This document shows positions 33,725 through 42,136 of a stretch of 64,000 nucleotides of DNA, piece by piece (positions within the stretch are counted from its first letter, which is position 1; every line of letters begins with the position of its first letter). Below the pieces are notes generated by a model. The model did no database searches, was not told the origin of the DNA, and was given only the letters and a program-made list of their open reading frames with translations. Position numbers and translations under genes: made by a program. This DNA is from AWTP1-13 sp033764875 (GTDB lineage: Bacteria; Pseudomonadota; Alphaproteobacteria; Rhizobiales; Hyphomicrobiaceae), in NCBI GenBank assembly GCA_033764875.1, contig JANRIO010000009.1:62001-126000 (forward strand). The letters are read 5' to 3'.

Positions 33725-34500
33725 GCCCGCTGCACCATGCCCCAGCGCTCGATCGTGGCCCGCTCGAGCGGCGCCAGCACCAGCCGGTCGATCACGAGCC
33801 ACAGCATGCCGATCACCACCATGCCGAGCACGATCACCTCGGTGCGGTAGAAATCCCGCGCCACGAACAGCATGTAGCCCAGGCCCACGTTGGTCGCGAT
33901 CATCTCCGCCGCGATCAGCCCGCGCCACGCGAACCCGAGCCCCGTACGGATGCCCGTCACGATATTGGGCAGCGCGCCCGGCAGCAGCACCTCGCGCAGC
34001 ATCACCAGCGGGCCGGCCCCGAGCGACCGCGCCGCGTTGCGTATCGACATCGGGATCGTCGACACGCCCAGCAGCGTGTTGTAGGTGACGATGAAGAACA
34101 CGGCGTTGAAGATCACGAACGTGATCGCCCCGAAGCCGTAGCCGAACCAGAGCGTCGCGATCGGGATCCAGGCGATGCCGGCGAGCACCGAGAAGAAGCG
34201 CAGCAGCGGTGTGACGAAGGTCGACACCGGCGCACTCACCCCCATGGCGATGCCGAGCGGAACGGCGAGCACGATCGCGAGCGTCGTCCCGACCAGGACG
34301 CGCACGAGGCTCGCGCCCACATGCTGGAGAAGCGAGCCGTCGGCCAGCGCCTCGCGTCCCGCCTCGAGCACCTGGGTGAGCTGAGGAAACAGCCGCGGCT
34401 CGACGTCGAAGCGGGGCAGGATCAGCCCCCACGCCGCGACCAGCACGGCAAACGGCGCCATGAACGAGACTGCAGCACCGAGCTGCTGTCGCACCCGCAT
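33721..34500 (-). CDS. NitT/TauT-type ABC transporter permease (first)
   Basis: 259 residues with about six transmembrane helices, the first gene of the operon. The EAA loop reads RNAARSLGAGPLVMLREVLLPGALPNI (central residues SLGAG and LPGALPN). Helices around IAWIPIATLWFGYGFGAITF and EVIVLGMVVIGMLWLVID are typical of SsuC/TauC-like permeases. Having two different permeases is a less common arrangement than a single homodimeric one. Start at ATG 34500. Confidence 0.93.
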   Translation of the reverse strand: MRVRQQLGAAVSFMAPFAVLVAAWGLILPRFDVEPRLFPQLTQVLEAGREALADGSLLQHVGASLVRVLVGTTLAIVLAVPLGIAMGVSAPVSTFVTPLLRFFSVLAGIAWIPIATLWFGYGFGAITFVIFNAVFFIVTYNTLLGVSTIPMSIRNAARSLGAGPLVMLREVLLPGALPNIVTGIRTGLGFAWRGLIAAEMIATNVGLGYMLFVARDFYRTEVIVLGMVVIGMLWLVIDRLVLAPLERATIERWGMVQRA

Positions 34501-34816
34501 GAGCTCCCAACCCTAGCATTCAACCGTTGGCTTCCTGGCCTGGGCGGCCATGCGTCCAAGGTGCCGCTCGCCAGGCGTCAGGGCCGGGGACAGCGCCTGC
34601 CCCGAGCCTGGAAGCGACCGTCTTCGTTGACCGGGAGACTATGCGAGATGCCCAGGCCGAAAAAGCACCGAAAGCGCGCGCGGCATGCGAAACAGTTTCT
34701 TCCCGCCGGCGCCCGGCGCGTCACCAAGCGGATGCAATCGGCCGCGCGCTCCGGCTCTGGTGCGCACCGCCTCGGGCCGCCGGCAACCCGATTGCCTAGC
34801 CTCCCGTCGCAGTGCT
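34501..34816. other. Intergenic region between ABC operon and GntR gene
   Basis: About 316 bases between divergent genes. A short basic open frame occurs (near 34648) but its translation is compositionally biased and it runs into the GntR start, so I do not call it. No repeat or RNA seen. Confidence 0.45.
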
Positions 34817-35617
34817 ATGCGCTTGTACGATGATCAGACAGCTAAGGGTCGCAACCTCGTGGCCGAAAGCAGCGCCAGAGCCCGCCTTCTGCGGCCGCTG
34901 AGCCCGCAGCGTAACCGTACGTCGGCCGTCGTCGACCGCATCGCGGCCGAGATTCACGCCGGCATTCTCGCAGCCGGCGACCGCCTGCCGACGGAGCAGG
35001 AGCTGATGCAGGCGATGGGCGTGTCCCGCACCGTCGTGCGCGAGGCCGTCGCGGCGCTCAAGGCCGAGGGGCTCGTGGTGACCCGGCAAGGCTCCGGCGC
35101 CTTCGTGGCGGCGGACACGAGCCGCATCGCCTTCCGCATCGATCGGCTCAGCGAGGACGCCATCGATACCGTGCTCTCCGTGATGGAGCTGCGGCTGGCC
35201 GTCGAGGTCGAGGCGGCGGCCCTGGCCGCCGATCGCGCCAACGCCGGCGAGAAGGCCGCCATCCGCCGCGCGCATCAGGCCTTCAGGCAGGCTATCGAGC
35301 GAGGCGAGGCCGCCGTGCGCGAGGATTTCACCTTCCATCTCGCCATCGCGCAGGCCGTGCACAACGCCCGCTTCGTCGAGTTCCTGAGCTTTCTCGGCAC
35401 CCATCTGATCCCCCGCCACATCGTCCGTCCCCCGCATCGCACGGCGGGCGGGCTCAGGACCTATCTCGACCGCATCGCGAAGGAGCATGCCCGCATCCTC
35501 GAGGCCATCGCCTCCGGCCTGCCGGCCGAGGCGCGCAAGGCCATGCGGGTACACCTCACCAGCAGCCTCTCCCGCTACCGCAAGCTCGCCGGCGGCACGA
35601 CCCAGCCGGGAGCCTAG
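34817..35617 (+). CDS. FadR/FCD-type GntR transcriptional regulator
   Basis: 266 residues. The winged helix-turn-helix is clear: VVDRIAAEIHAGILAAGDRL, PTEQELMQAMGVSRTVVREA and LKAEGLVVTRQGSGAFV (about residues 38-100). A helical FCD effector domain follows, with its metal-site pattern around FTFHLAIAQAVHN and EHARILEAI. FCD regulators respond to small organic or sugar acids. It is directly upstream of a uronate dehydrogenase gene, so hexuronate control is likely. The ATG at 34817 is chosen; a GTG 42 bases downstream is also possible. Confidence 0.88.
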   Translation: MRLYDDQTAKGRNLVAESSARARLLRPLSPQRNRTSAVVDRIAAEIHAGILAAGDRLPTEQELMQAMGVSRTVVREAVAALKAEGLVVTRQGSGAFVAADTSRIAFRIDRLSEDAIDTVLSVMELRLAVEVEAAALAADRANAGEKAAIRRAHQAFRQAIERGEAAVREDFTFHLAIAQAVHNARFVEFLSFLGTHLIPRHIVRPPHRTAGGLRTYLDRIAKEHARILEAIASGLPAEARKAMRVHLTSSLSRYRKLAGGTTQPGA

Positions 35618-35657
35618 TGACCTGATCCGCAGATACCGACGACATTGCCAATGGCTA

Positions 35658-35731
35658 GTGTGGTGCTTGTCGCGCAATTGCAGACTATGAACCGAGACGC
35701 GATGTTGATTTGCAGTTGCGAGGCACCACAC
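35658..35731. repeat. Long imperfect inverted repeat in front of the uronate dehydrogenase gene
   Basis: GTGTGGTGC (35658-35666) and GCACCACAC (35723-35731) are perfectly complementary. Inside them CGCAATTGCA (35673-35682) pairs 9 of 10 with TGCAGTTGCG (35711-35720). The loop is 28 bases. It ends 30 bases before the start codon, so it may be a leader hairpin, a GntR operator pair or an inserted palindromic element. Confidence 0.65.
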
Positions 35732-35760
35732 CAGCGGCCCAGTCCAGGAAGGATCGACGC

Positions 35761-36576
35761 ATGCGAGTTCTCATGACAGGCGCCGCCGGCGGGATCGGCA
35801 CCATGATCCGCCACCAGTTGCGCTCCATCTACCCCGATCTGGTGCTGAGCGATCAGCGCACGCCGGCCGACCTCAAGCCCGAGGAGAAATTCGTCGCGGC
35901 CGATCTTTCCGACATGGCTCAGCTCGAGGCGGCGCTGGACGGCGTCGATGCCGTCGCCCACTTCGGCGGCTTCTCCGTCGAGGGACCCTGGGAGACGATC
36001 CTCGGCGCCAACATCGTCGGCTGCTACAATCTCTTCGAGGCGGCCCGGCGCACCGGCGTCAAGCGCGTCGTTTTCGCGTCCTCCAACCATGCCGTCGGCT
36101 TCTACCCGCGGCATCAGCCGATTCCGCCGGCCGTGGTGCCGCGCCCCGACACCCGCTACGGCGTGAGCAAGGTCTTCGGCGAGGCCTTGGGCGCCCTCTA
36201 CGCCGACAAGCACGGACTGCGCGTCCTCTCGATCAGGATCGGCAACGTCACGCCCCAGCCCGTCGACAGGCGCCGGCTTGCGATCTGGCAGCATCCCGAG
36301 GACCTGGTTGCACTGCTGCGCATCGGCTTCGAGCACCCCGATCTCACCTACGAGGTCGTCTACGGCGCCTCCTTCAACGAGCGGTCCTGGTGGGACAACT
36401 CCCGCGCCTATGAGCTGGGCTACCGGCCGCGGCACCGGGCGGAGGACTATGCCGCCTCCGCGCTGTCTGCCGACGCAAAGTACACGCCCGATCCGGTCGG
36501 GGACTATTACCAGGGCGGCCCGTTCTGCACCGACGAGTTCAGCGCGACCCCGCCGGCGCCTGTCAGGCCTACTTGA
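35761..36576 (+). CDS. udh: Uronate dehydrogenase-like NAD-dependent oxidoreductase
   Basis: 271-residue extended SDR. The cofactor motif TGAAGGIG is at 7-14; Ser108 (FASSNHAVGFYP) and Tyr133/Lys137 (YGVSK) are the catalytic residues. FASSNH, DTRYGVSK and NERSWWDNSRAYELGY match uronate dehydrogenases, which oxidise D-galacturonate or D-glucuronate to the aldaric acid lactone with NAD+. The GntR gene upstream and a convergent TRAP transporter support a hexuronate role. The ATG at 35761 follows AGGAAGGA. Substrate preference is inferred. Confidence 0.86.
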   Translation: MRVLMTGAAGGIGTMIRHQLRSIYPDLVLSDQRTPADLKPEEKFVAADLSDMAQLEAALDGVDAVAHFGGFSVEGPWETILGANIVGCYNLFEAARRTGVKRVVFASSNHAVGFYPRHQPIPPAVVPRPDTRYGVSKVFGEALGALYADKHGLRVLSIRIGNVTPQPVDRRRLAIWQHPEDLVALLRIGFEHPDLTYEVVYGASFNERSWWDNSRAYELGYRPRHRAEDYAASALSADAKYTPDPVGDYYQGGPFCTDEFSATPPAPVRPT

Positions 36577-37849
36577 TCAGTCCCGCCATGCGCGGCAGCC
36601 ACAGCGTCAGCTCGGGCAGCAGCGTGACCGCCACCAGCGAGGCGAGCAGCGGCAGCAGCCACGGCACGATCGCCATCGTCGTGCGCTCGATCGACATCCT
36701 CGAGATGCGCGCAAGCACGAACAGCACCATGCCCAGCGGCGGGTGAAGCAGCCCGATCATCAGGTTGAGCGTCATCATCACCCCGAAGTGCACGGGGTCG
36801 ATGCCGACCTTGCTGATGATCGGCATCAGCACCGGCACCAGGATGGAGATGGCCGCGATCGGCTCCAGGAAGCAGCCCACGACCAGCAGCAGCACATTGA
36901 TCAGCAGCAGGATGAGATACTTGTTGGTGGTGAACGACAGCAGCGCCTCGGCCGCAGTCTCCGTCAGCCGCGTCGTCGTCAGCACCCAGCCGAACAGCGA
37001 CGCGCCGGCCACGATGAGCAACACGCCCGCCGTCGTCTCGACGGTGTCCATCGTCACCTTGTAGAACTTCTTGAAGGTGAGCGAGCGGTAGAGGATAGCG
37101 CCGAGCAGCATCGCCCACACGCACGCCGCGATAGCCGCCTCCGTCGGCGTGAACCAGCCGAACGTCATGCCCCCCATGATGATGGCGGGCGTCATCAGCG
37201 GCGGCAGCGCCGCGATGAAGGTCGAGACGAGCACCTCCGCGCTGAAGGGCTGGTCGCGTCCCATGTTGTATTTGCGCGCGCAGTAGGTGACGTAGAGCAT
37301 CATGAACAACATCATCACGGCCCCGGGGATGAAGCCGCCGAGGAACAGCGCCCCGATCGAGACGTTGGCCATCATGCCGTAGATCACGAACGGCAGGGAT
37401 GGCGGGATGATCGGCCCGAGCGTGGCCGATGCCGCCGTCACGCCGACCGCGAACTCCGTCGAGTAGCCGTGATCGCGCATCGCCTTGATCTCGATCGTGC
37501 CGAGCCCGGCCGCATCCGCGATTGCCGTTCCCGACATGCCTGAGAAGATCACCGAGCCGATGATGTTGACGTGCGCCAGCCCGCCGCGCATCCAGCCGGC
37601 CGTGGCCACCGCGAAGTCGTAGATCCGGTTCGTGATTCCGGCCGAGTTCATCAGGTTCCCGGCGAGGATGAAGAACGGCACCGCCAGCAGCGGGAAGCTG
37701 TCGACGCCGCCGGCCATGCGATGCAGGATCACGAAGTCCGGAATGCCCGCGATGAAGTGCGTGTAGAGCAGCGAGGAGGTCGCGAGCGCCACGAACACCG
37801 GCACGCCGACGAGCAGCACGACCAGGAAGACGAGAACGAGAAGCGTCAT
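36569..37849 (-). CDS. dctM: TRAP transporter large permease (DctM)
   Basis: 426 residues, about 12 transmembrane helices in the inner membrane. DctM landmarks are present: FPLLAVPFFILAGNLMNSAG, FSGMSGTAIADAAGLG and GPIIPPSLPFVIYG. It imports organic acids with a sodium or proton gradient together with DctQ and the periplasmic DctP. Its start overlaps the dctQ stop by one base (TGATG). The gene converges with udh, the two stops overlapping by 8 bases. The likely substrate is a uronic or aldaric acid, by context. Confidence 0.94.
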   Translation of the reverse strand: MTLLVLVFLVVLLVGVPVFVALATSSLLYTHFIAGIPDFVILHRMAGGVDSFPLLAVPFFILAGNLMNSAGITNRIYDFAVATAGWMRGGLAHVNIIGSVIFSGMSGTAIADAAGLGTIEIKAMRDHGYSTEFAVGVTAASATLGPIIPPSLPFVIYGMMANVSIGALFLGGFIPGAVMMLFMMLYVTYCARKYNMGRDQPFSAEVLVSTFIAALPPLMTPAIIMGGMTFGWFTPTEAAIAACVWAMLLGAILYRSLTFKKFYKVTMDTVETTAGVLLIVAGASLFGWVLTTTRLTETAAEALLSFTTNKYLILLLINVLLLVVGCFLEPIAAISILVPVLMPIISKVGIDPVHFGVMMTLNLMIGLLHPPLGMVLFVLARISRMSIERTTMAIVPWLLPLLASLVAVTLLPELTLWLPRMAGLIK

Positions 37850-38433
37850 CAGCGGCGGGCTTTCAGCTCGGCATCACTCTCGTGCGTGATGCCTTCCGTC
37901 TGGGCTGCGAAGGCCCCTGCCCATCCGTCCCTGGCGTTCCGCCACACCCGCTGCAGCTGCCGCGCGAGCATCAGGAAGCAGCCGAGCGCCACCGCGCCAT
38001 AGACGTAGGCCATGGAGACGTCGAACACCGTCATCCGCTGCACGCCCATGCGCTCGACGATCAGCACGGAGAAGTAGGCGAGCAGGGCCAGGAAGGCCAG
38101 CGTGGTGAGGTCGACCGCCGCGAGCACGCCCCGCGCCGCCCACCGTGGCAGCAGGTTCGGCAGCAGAGCGACCGCGATGTGCGTGTTGCGCCGGGTCACC
38201 ATCGCTCCGCCGATGAAGGTCACCGCCATCAGCCCGTAGCGCGCGATCTCCTCGGTCCAGGCCAGGCTGTCGTTGAGGATGTAGCGGGTGAAGAACTGCA
38301 GGAACACGATCGCCCCGAGCGCCCAGAACAGCCCGAACGCGAGCCAGTCCTCGGGGTGATGCTCGATCACGATCTCCTCCTCCTCGACGTGGATGAGGTG
38401 CTGCGCCTCGCGCGCGTCAGGTTGCTGCGACAT
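37849..38433 (-). CDS. dctQ: TRAP transporter small permease (DctQ)
   Basis: 194 residues with four transmembrane helices (about 30-50, 65-85, 105-127, 140-160). The DctQ signature is visible in FTRYILNDSLAWTEEIARYGL and GGAMVTRRNTHIAVALL. An unusual acidic N-terminal tail (HVEEEEIVIEHH) precedes the first helix. The ATG at 38433 is used, since an upstream in-frame start would read into the intergenic inverted repeat. It is coupled to dctM downstream. Confidence 0.9.
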   Translation of the reverse strand: MSQQPDAREAQHLIHVEEEEIVIEHHPEDWLAFGLFWALGAIVFLQFFTRYILNDSLAWTEEIARYGLMAVTFIGGAMVTRRNTHIAVALLPNLLPRWAARGVLAAVDLTTLAFLALLAYFSVLIVERMGVQRMTVFDVSMAYVYGAVALGCFLMLARQLQRVWRNARDGWAGAFAAQTEGITHESDAELKARR

Positions 38434-38475
38434 GCCCCGGCCTTTTGCGCCCTGCTCTTGGCAGGTGCAGCTGTA

Positions 38476-38554
38476 GGTCGGGTAGAGCCAAGCGAAACCC
38501 GACATCTGACGATCGCACTCGAACGTCGGGTTTCGCCTTTGGCTCTACCCGACC
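38476..38554. repeat. Large palindromic element between dctP and dctQ
   Basis: The left arm (38476-38503, begins GGTCGGGTAGAGCCAA) and the right arm (38525-38554, ends TTGGCTCTACCCGACC) are complementary over 28 bases, with a two-base difference in arm length and a 21-base loop. The arm carries GGGTAGAGC...GCGAAACCC, which resembles REP-like palindromes known from rhizobial genomes. Lying between the binding-protein and permease genes, it could lower downstream expression or stabilise dctP mRNA. Confidence 0.85.
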
Positions 38555-38575
38555 GACGCAAAGCCCGCTCTCTAC

Positions 38576-39565
38576 CTACTTCAGTGCTTGCAGCGCGTCG
38601 TACTCCGCCCGGCTCCAGCCGCCGCCAGCGCTGGGGTCGTTGTGCAGCGGCAGCGCCGCCTTGCGGAAGGCCTCGCGATCCACCTCGACCACGGTCTTGC
38701 CGAGCTTCTTGAACTCGTCGACGAGCTTGCCTTCGGCCGTACGGATCTGCCCCGTCGCCTTGGAGGCCGCATCCGACAGCACGTCCTGGAACAGCTTCTT
38801 CTCGTCGTCGGAGAGCTTCGCCCAGACATGGCTGCCGACGATGGTGAGCAGCGATTCCGTGATGTGCCCCGTCAGCATGATGTGGCTCTGCACCTCGTAG
38901 AACTTCTTCGCCATGATGGTGGGAAGCGGGTTCTCCTGCCCGTCGACGGTTCCCTGCTGCAAGGCGAGATAGACCTCCGCGAAGGCGATCGGCGTCGCGT
39001 TGGCCCCGACCGATTTCGTGAACATCAGGAACAGCGGCGCCGGCGGCACCCGGAGCTTCATGCCCTTCATGTCCTCGGGCTTCTTGATCTCCCGGTTGGC
39101 GGTCACGTGCCGCTGGCCGTAGTAGGTGAGCGTGATCACCTTGTGCCGTGTCTTGTCCTCGTAGCCCTTGGCGATGTCGCGGAACAGCTTGCCCTCGCGA
39201 TAGGCCTTCCAGTGCTCGAAATCGCGCAGCACGAAGGGCGCATTGGTGATGGCCATCGGCTTGTGGATCGAGCCCGCGAAGGCCACGCCCGTGTAGATGA
39301 TGTCCACCGTGCCGAGGCCCAGGCCCTCGTTGATCTGGTTCTCGTTGCCGAGCTGCGAGGCCGGGAACACCTGGATCTCGTACTTGCCGCTCGACCGCTT
39401 CTTGATCTCCTCGGCCGCCCACAGCGCTTCCGTATGATAGGGCTCCCCGACCTCGTAGACGTGCGCCCATTTGAGCTTTGTCTGGGCGAGCGCAGCGGGC
39501 GCAGCCAACGTCACGGCGAATGCAACTGAGGCGATGCGGCCAAGACCGCGCAGCGAGATCGGCAT
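38576..39565 (-). CDS. dctP: TRAP transporter periplasmic substrate-binding protein (DctP)
   Basis: 329 residues with a signal peptide (GRIASVAFAVTLAAPAALAQT). DctP-family landmarks are KLKWAHVYEVGEPYHTEALW, KYEIQVFPASQLGNENQINE, LGTVDIIYTG, the ligand-carboxylate region MKGMKLRVPPAPLF, and AEVYLALQQGTVDGQENPLP. It captures an organic acid in the periplasm for DctQM. First gene of the dctPQM operon; a GGGAGG site precedes the ATG. Hexuronate binding is inferred from udh nearby. Confidence 0.94.
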   Translation of the reverse strand: MPISLRGLGRIASVAFAVTLAAPAALAQTKLKWAHVYEVGEPYHTEALWAAEEIKKRSSGKYEIQVFPASQLGNENQINEGLGLGTVDIIYTGVAFAGSIHKPMAITNAPFVLRDFEHWKAYREGKLFRDIAKGYEDKTRHKVITLTYYGQRHVTANREIKKPEDMKGMKLRVPPAPLFLMFTKSVGANATPIAFAEVYLALQQGTVDGQENPLPTIMAKKFYEVQSHIMLTGHITESLLTIVGSHVWAKLSDDEKKLFQDVLSDAASKATGQIRTAEGKLVDEFKKLGKTVVEVDREAFRKAALPLHNDPSAGGGWSRAEYDALQALK

Positions 39566-39876
39566 CGAGGTTCCTCCCTGAGGCTCCGGGCGATTTTTGC
39601 GCCGCTGTTGCAGCCCTGCTGCACACAGCAGCCTACGCCCGGTTGCCGGTAATTTGTACGATGACCCGTCGAATTGAGGCTAGCATTCTGGTCCGGGTGA
39701 GGCAAGCGCAGCACCAGGGCGCGGCAGCGTTCGGCATCCCTCGCAGCATGCGCCGACATCTCGGCCGGCCCGTCTCGGCGCTCCTGGCCGCCATCACCGT
39801 CGCGGCGCTGCTGTGGCCGGTCGGCGCCTGGGCGGCGGTCCTCCTCGCGCAGATCGCGCCGATGGCACAAACCGGG
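39566..39876. other. Intergenic region between dctP and a hydrolase gene
   Basis: About 311 bases. A rightward open frame from 39660 contains a hydrophobic stretch but continues antisense through the hydrolase gene and lacks a ribosome site, so it is not called. No repeat seen. Confidence 0.4.
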
Positions 39877-40587
39877 TTAGGGGAACGCACCAAGCCGCCG
39901 GGACATCGCCACAATGGCATCCGCGGTCTCGGCCGGCCGCAGCACGGGATCAAGGTGGGTCCCGTGCAGGTTCGCAATTGGCCAGCCGCGGCGCTGCGCC
40001 TCTGTGGCCGCATGATCGTAGATGCCGGATGTCTGGATGAACCCCGCCGGCAGGTGCCCCCAGCCTGCAAGCTCGATCGTGTCGTCGAACCAAGCGACGT
40101 CCATGCGCGGGAGCCCGGCCTCCAATTGCGCCAGCGCCGCCGGATCGCGCGCCAGAAGATCAATCCCGACGAGCGCGGCGCGATGCGCATCCCGCGCAAA
40201 CCATTGCGACCAGACCGGCAGTCCGCCGTCGCCGTCCGCCAGGTTGCGTATGAACTCGCGCAACGCCGGCCTGACCGGGGAGGCGGCACCCTGCGCCGGC
40301 GGAACCTCGCCATCCACAACGATGAGGGCGCGTGCGGGAAGCCTCGTCGCGAGCTCGGCAATCAGCGGACTAGCCGAGCTGTGACCCACCAGGACCAGCT
40401 CGCCGGCGGGTGCGATGCATGCGAGCAGGCATTGTGTCCAGGCGCTCCAGGCAGGCGGCGCAGCATGATGCGCCAGCACGTCGGGCAGTTGCACCCTGTA
40501 CCCTGCTGCCCGCAGTCTTGTCGCGGTCGGCTCCCAGCTCGACGCCCGAACCAGCGGTCCGGCGACGAGAACAAACTCAACCCCCAT
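39877..40587 (-). CDS. Alpha/beta-fold hydrolase
   Basis: 236 residues. It begins MGVEFVLVAGPLVRASSWEP, giving the oxyanion-region strand, and has the nucleophile elbow LVLVGHSSASPLIAEL with Ser in G-H-S-S-A. The likely acid and histidine are near the C-terminus (NLHGTHLDPVLRPAETADAI). The fold is clear, but no family-specific motif tells the substrate. It sits 88 bases downstream of the kinase gene on the same strand and may be read through from it, though no functional link is evident. Confidence 0.75.
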   Translation of the reverse strand: MGVEFVLVAGPLVRASSWEPTATRLRAAGYRVQLPDVLAHHAAPPAWSAWTQCLLACIAPAGELVLVGHSSASPLIAELATRLPARALIVVDGEVPPAQGAASPVRPALREFIRNLADGDGGLPVWSQWFARDAHRAALVGIDLLARDPAALAQLEAGLPRMDVAWFDDTIELAGWGHLPAGFIQTSGIYDHAATEAQRRGWPIANLHGTHLDPVLRPAETADAIVAMSRRLGAFP

Positions 40588-40675
40588 GGGCTCCCTCGGG
40601 CGATGTTGATGCGATACGCAGATGCGTGCCGGCGCCGCCGTGGAAGATTGGCCCCGCCGTCCCTCGGCCGCAACG

Positions 40676-42103
40676 TCACCGCTTCGGGCGGAACCTCGCG
40701 GCGACCTCGTCGATCTTGGCCATCTCCTCGGGCCTCGGCATGTGCTTGGCAAGCCGCTGGTAGAAGTCGTCGCGCCCGACCGCCGTCTTCGTGAGCCGGG
40801 CGACCAGCGTCTTCGCGACGGGCCCGAGGATCGGCAGCAGCGCCGCCGTCACCGCCTGCGCCTCCGCCGCTCCCACCTCCGCCTCGATCTGCACCGCGGC
40901 GATGCCGCCGTCCTGGATCAGCTTCTCCTCCGCAATCTGCCGGAAGCTGGTGATCTCGGCGTCCGTCTTGAGGGACTTCGTCAGCGCGCCCAGCAGCTGG
41001 TTGGCATCGTGCGCCTCCGCCGCCGCCCGCCGCACCATCACCTTCGCGATCGGCCCGACCGAGCGCGCCAGCGCCTGCTCCAGCGCCGTGATCGTCCCCG
41101 GCGACAGCCTTTCCGCCATGGTCTGGCTCATGCTGGGCCGCGACGAGCCGGGGCCCACCGGCAGGTTCGTGGTCGTCGAGTAGACGGTGAGATCAAGCGT
41201 CGGCTTGGTGTCGCTCACGTCGGTCTTCAGCACGGCGCGCAGCGCATCGAGGAACTCGCGCGCCGTCTGGAAGCGGTCGTCCGGATTGCGGGCAAGCGCG
41301 CGCTGCGTCACCGCCTCCATGCCCGGCGACAGCTCGGGACGCAGGTCGCGCACCTTTGCCGGCAGGTCGTTGATGACCTTGTTCATCAGCTCGTGCGTGT
41401 CGTTGGCCTGGAACGGCCGCTGTCCCGTCAGCAGCTGGAACATGATCACGCCGGCCGAGTAGAGGTCGCCGCGCGCGTCGTCCGGCCGCCCCAGGAAGCG
41501 CTCGGGCGCCATGTAGTGCGGCGTCCCCACGATGCCGTAGCGGCCCGTGCGCGTGAGGTTGAGCGTATTGATCTGGGCGATGCCGAAGTCGGCCACCTTG
41601 ATCGAGGAGGACGAGTAGCAAAGGATGTTGCTGGGCTTCACGTCGCGGTGCACGATGGCCTTGGCGTGCGCGTGGTCGAGCGCCAGCAGAACCTGGGACA
41701 TCAGGTCGCCCATCTGCCGCAGCGGAAGCCTGGCGCCGGCGTTGATCACATTCTCGAGCGTTCCGGCCGGCACGTACTCCATCACGATGTGCGGCGCGCC
41801 GTCCTCCTCGACGTAGTCGAACACCGTCACGATGTTGGGATGCAGGCAGCGCCCGGCCGAGCGCACCTCCGTCGCGAAGCGCCTCAACGCGTCGGCGCTG
41901 GCCGTCAGGTCGGCGAGGATCATCGGCTGCAGCGCCTTGATCGCGACCTCGCGCTCGATCTGCTCGTCGTAGCCCTTGTAGACGATGCCGACGGCGCCCT
42001 GGCCTATGATGTGGTCGATGCGGTACTTGCCGATGCGCCCGATCGGCGGCACCAGCCTGCTCTGGGCCGGCTTCGTGAATTCACCGTCGGGCTTGCCTTC
42101 CAT
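40676..42103 (-). CDS. Serine/threonine protein kinase with duplicated C-terminal domain
   Basis: 475-residue soluble Hanks-type kinase. The catalytic domain (about 26-290) is complete: glycine loop IGQGAVGIVY (G34, G36, G39), Lys56 in VAIKAL, HRD at 152-154 (IVHRDVKPSNIL), DFG at 172-174 and APE at 199-201. After a Ser/Thr-rich linker (295-335) come two copies of a helical motif, GPIAKVMVRRAAAEAHD at about 350 and GPVAKTLVARLTKTAVG at about 427, each running some 45 residues. This resembles a domain seen behind other bacterial kinases (DUF8082-like, from memory). No transmembrane segment. It follows the haem-sensor gene by 33 bases. Confidence 0.92.
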   Translation of the reverse strand: MEGKPDGEFTKPAQSRLVPPIGRIGKYRIDHIIGQGAVGIVYKGYDEQIEREVAIKALQPMILADLTASADALRRFATEVRSAGRCLHPNIVTVFDYVEEDGAPHIVMEYVPAGTLENVINAGARLPLRQMGDLMSQVLLALDHAHAKAIVHRDVKPSNILCYSSSSIKVADFGIAQINTLNLTRTGRYGIVGTPHYMAPERFLGRPDDARGDLYSAGVIMFQLLTGQRPFQANDTHELMNKVINDLPAKVRDLRPELSPGMEAVTQRALARNPDDRFQTAREFLDALRAVLKTDVSDTKPTLDLTVYSTTTNLPVGPGSSRPSMSQTMAERLSPGTITALEQALARSVGPIAKVMVRRAAAEAHDANQLLGALTKSLKTDAEITSFRQIAEEKLIQDGGIAAVQIEAEVGAAEAQAVTAALLPILGPVAKTLVARLTKTAVGRDDFYQRLAKHMPRPEEMAKIDEVAARFRPKR

Positions 42104-42136
42104 GGGTCGTCACCTGCCGCACGGCACTGGGCCGCC

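Noticed and set aside
34648..34833. A short, lysine/arginine-rich open frame upstream of the GntR gene
   Set aside because: No ribosome site and it overlaps the GntR start; the basic composition follows from GC content.
39660..39876. A possible small membrane protein starting at 39660
   Set aside because: The frame has a hydrophobic stretch but no stop before the hydrolase gene, which it would cross in antisense, and no ribosome site.
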